64,000 nucleotides of DNA from Candidatus Gastranaerophilales bacterium (GTDB lineage Bacteria > Cyanobacteriota > Vampirovibrionia > Gastranaerophilales > Gastranaerophilaceae): positions 1 to 64,000 of the forward strand of contig JAMPIM010000001.1 in assembly GCA_023662705.1 (NCBI GenBank). The letters run 5' to 3'. Every line of letters begins with the position of its first letter. Within the stretch, counting starts at the first letter, position 1. The notes beneath the pieces were generated by a model. It saw nothing but the letters and a program-made list of their open reading frames with translations. It ran no database searches and was not told where the DNA came from. The translations under genes and the position numbers were made by a program. Shown in pieces: positions 63,308 to 64,000 of the stretch.

Positions 63308-63856
63308 TTATAATTCAAAATATTCAGATTTATTCAAAGTTCTTTCGTTTCTATAATAGCTGTTTAAAAACTTAGCGCGTTTAATAATGTTATACCACTC
63401 GTCATAGTTTCTCATAAAATCATTTTTATCTTTATTGATATAATGTACGCTTACGACAGCATTATGTGCACGTGTAACTCTGAAAAACTCACATTGTCCT
63501 TCGATATTTTTATAATTTTGGGTACATCTGCCTGCAATTGCATCATTAGCAGTGCTTCTCAGTGTTTTATAGTTTCCTGTAGGATTTGTTTTCTTCATCA
63601 TTGCAAGATGATTATTCATAAAAACATTAACGGGATAAGCGGAGTCGTTATATGAATGTACAATGATTGTTCTACGCCAGTTATTACTTGCTTGTCCGTT
63701 TGGGACGTATTGTAAAATAGCTTCGTTGCCGATTTTTTTATAATAAGCTTTTACCCACAATTCTCCTGATGGATATTTGATAATAATAGTTTCGTAAGCC
63801 ATTACGCAAAGTGTAGTGCATAGAGTTAAAATACTAAATAAAAGGACTTTTTTCAT
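63308..63856 (-). CDS. Secreted protein, unknown (paralogue of the 59832 gene)
   Basis: 182 residues with a Sec signal peptide (cleavage near VMAY, about 20). Mature part has NWRRTIIVHSYND, FMNNHLAMMKKTNP, RCTQNYKNIEGQCEFFRVTRAHNAVVSVHYI and a basic end. Spacing of N-W-x-x-x-I-x-V, N-P, two Cys and a V-S-V-H-Y strand parallels the protein at 59832. It overlaps the Nif3-like gene upstream by 23 bases. Confidence 0.72.
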   Translation of the reverse strand: MKKVLLFSILTLCTTLCVMAYETIIIKYPSGELWVKAYYKKIGNEAILQYVPNGQASNNWRRTIIVHSYNDSAYPVNVFMNNHLAMMKKTNPTGNYKTLRSTANDAIAGRCTQNYKNIEGQCEFFRVTRAHNAVVSVHYINKDKNDFMRNYDEWYNIIKRAKFLNSYYRNERTLNKSEYFEL

Positions 63857-64000
63857 TAGCCAAAACTCCTTTTTCTCTGACTTCCGTAATTTTTTTCAAA
63901 AGCTTTGCTGACATAATTTCACTTTCGAAATGTCCAATATCAAAAACGACTTTTTCGGCTTCTGCTGCCGTATGGAATTTTAAATCACCTGTGACAAACG
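63834..64000 (-). CDS. Nif3-like dinuclear metal-centre protein, C-terminal part (cut by window)
   Basis: The last 55 codons of a minus-strand gene running off the right edge. It reads VTGDLKFHTAAEAEKVVFDI, then GHFESEIMSAKLLKKI, ending ANEKSPFI and TAG at 63834. T-G-D-x-K-x-H and G-H-x-x-x-E are the C-terminal metal-binding motifs of the NIF3/YbgI family. Start and N-terminus are outside the window; it overlaps the secreted-protein gene by 23 bases. Confidence 0.85.
   Translation of the reverse strand, partial: FVTGDLKFHTAAEAEKVVFDIGHFESEIMSAKLLKKITEVREKGVLANEKSPFI

Overview
The window looks like a piece of an AT-rich bacterial chromosome with a Gram-negative-type envelope. It carries SpoIID, SIMPL and PAP2 proteins, lipobox and Sec signal peptides, a flagellar export/motor operon and a cyanobacterial-style CheA with a C-terminal receiver domain. 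My best guess is a non-photosynthetic cyanobacterial relative (Vampirovibrionia/Gastranaerophilales). That is inferred from gene content and style; no 16S rRNA gene is present. Genes are tightly packed, often overlapping by 1-11 bases, and most intergenic gaps hold a promoter or an intrinsic terminator.

Layout: 0-4.5 kb, one co-directional operon (tsaE, tsaB, anmK, a divergent GT5 glucosyltransferase, yraN). 4.5-6.5 kb, a small unknown gene and a tandem pair of paralogous Gly/Asn-rich proteins. 6.6-8.6 kb, groES-groEL. 8.7-11.8 kb, minus-strand Y-family polymerase, a His/Pro-rich secreted protein and pepA. 11.9-19.6 kb, a plus-strand surface-glycan decoration cluster: CDP-glycerol-type transferase, class V aminotransferase, TagD-like cytidylyltransferase, two left-handed beta-helix acyltransferases, LicD, a frame-split FemAB-like gene, GT32 and a PIG-L deacetylase. 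The cluster ends at a terminator and a convergent tRNA-Val. 19.9-26.3 kb, two unknown or lytic proteins with aromatic Asn/Gly-rich N-termini flanking a PAP2 / membrane protein / ftsH group. 26.5-36.8 kb, an orphan solute-binding lipoprotein, a FimV-like membrane protein, and a chemosensory/c-di-GMP module (double CheW, REC-GGDEF, sensor-less MCP, CheA-REC). 37-42.2 kb, fliF-fliG-fliH-fliI plus a PPTase-like gene. 42.5-50.3 kb, a tagged small protein, a DUF4013-like protein, a degenerate HD-GYP protein, an XRE regulator divergent from a GT2, malQ, a membrane protein and rsmI. 50.3-64 kb, tRNA-Ser, CheR, an NhaC antiporter, a PHP phosphoesterase, SIMPL, an alcohol dehydrogenase, SpoIID, mnmG, a CpaE/TadZ-like ATPase, an M48-like pseudoprotease and several small secreted or unknown proteins, ending in a truncated Nif3-like gene.

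Most notable signals: (1) an identical bipartite promoter box (AAGGCAATTT, 14 nt, ACTTTWTATATAT) before three otherwise unrelated unknown or lytic genes. (2) An (AG)19 microsatellite inside the 3' end of licD, which looks like a phase-variation switch. (3) A dnaX-type slippery heptamer exactly in frame where a FemAB-like gene splits. (4) Four operator-like repeats spaced about four helical turns apart between an XRE regulator and a glycosyltransferase. (5) A recurrent N-terminal tag (I-N-N-x-x-F) on four otherwise unrelated proteins. (6) Two apparent pseudoenzymes (HD-GYP and M48). (7) Domain shuffling among the Gly/Asn-rich proteins.
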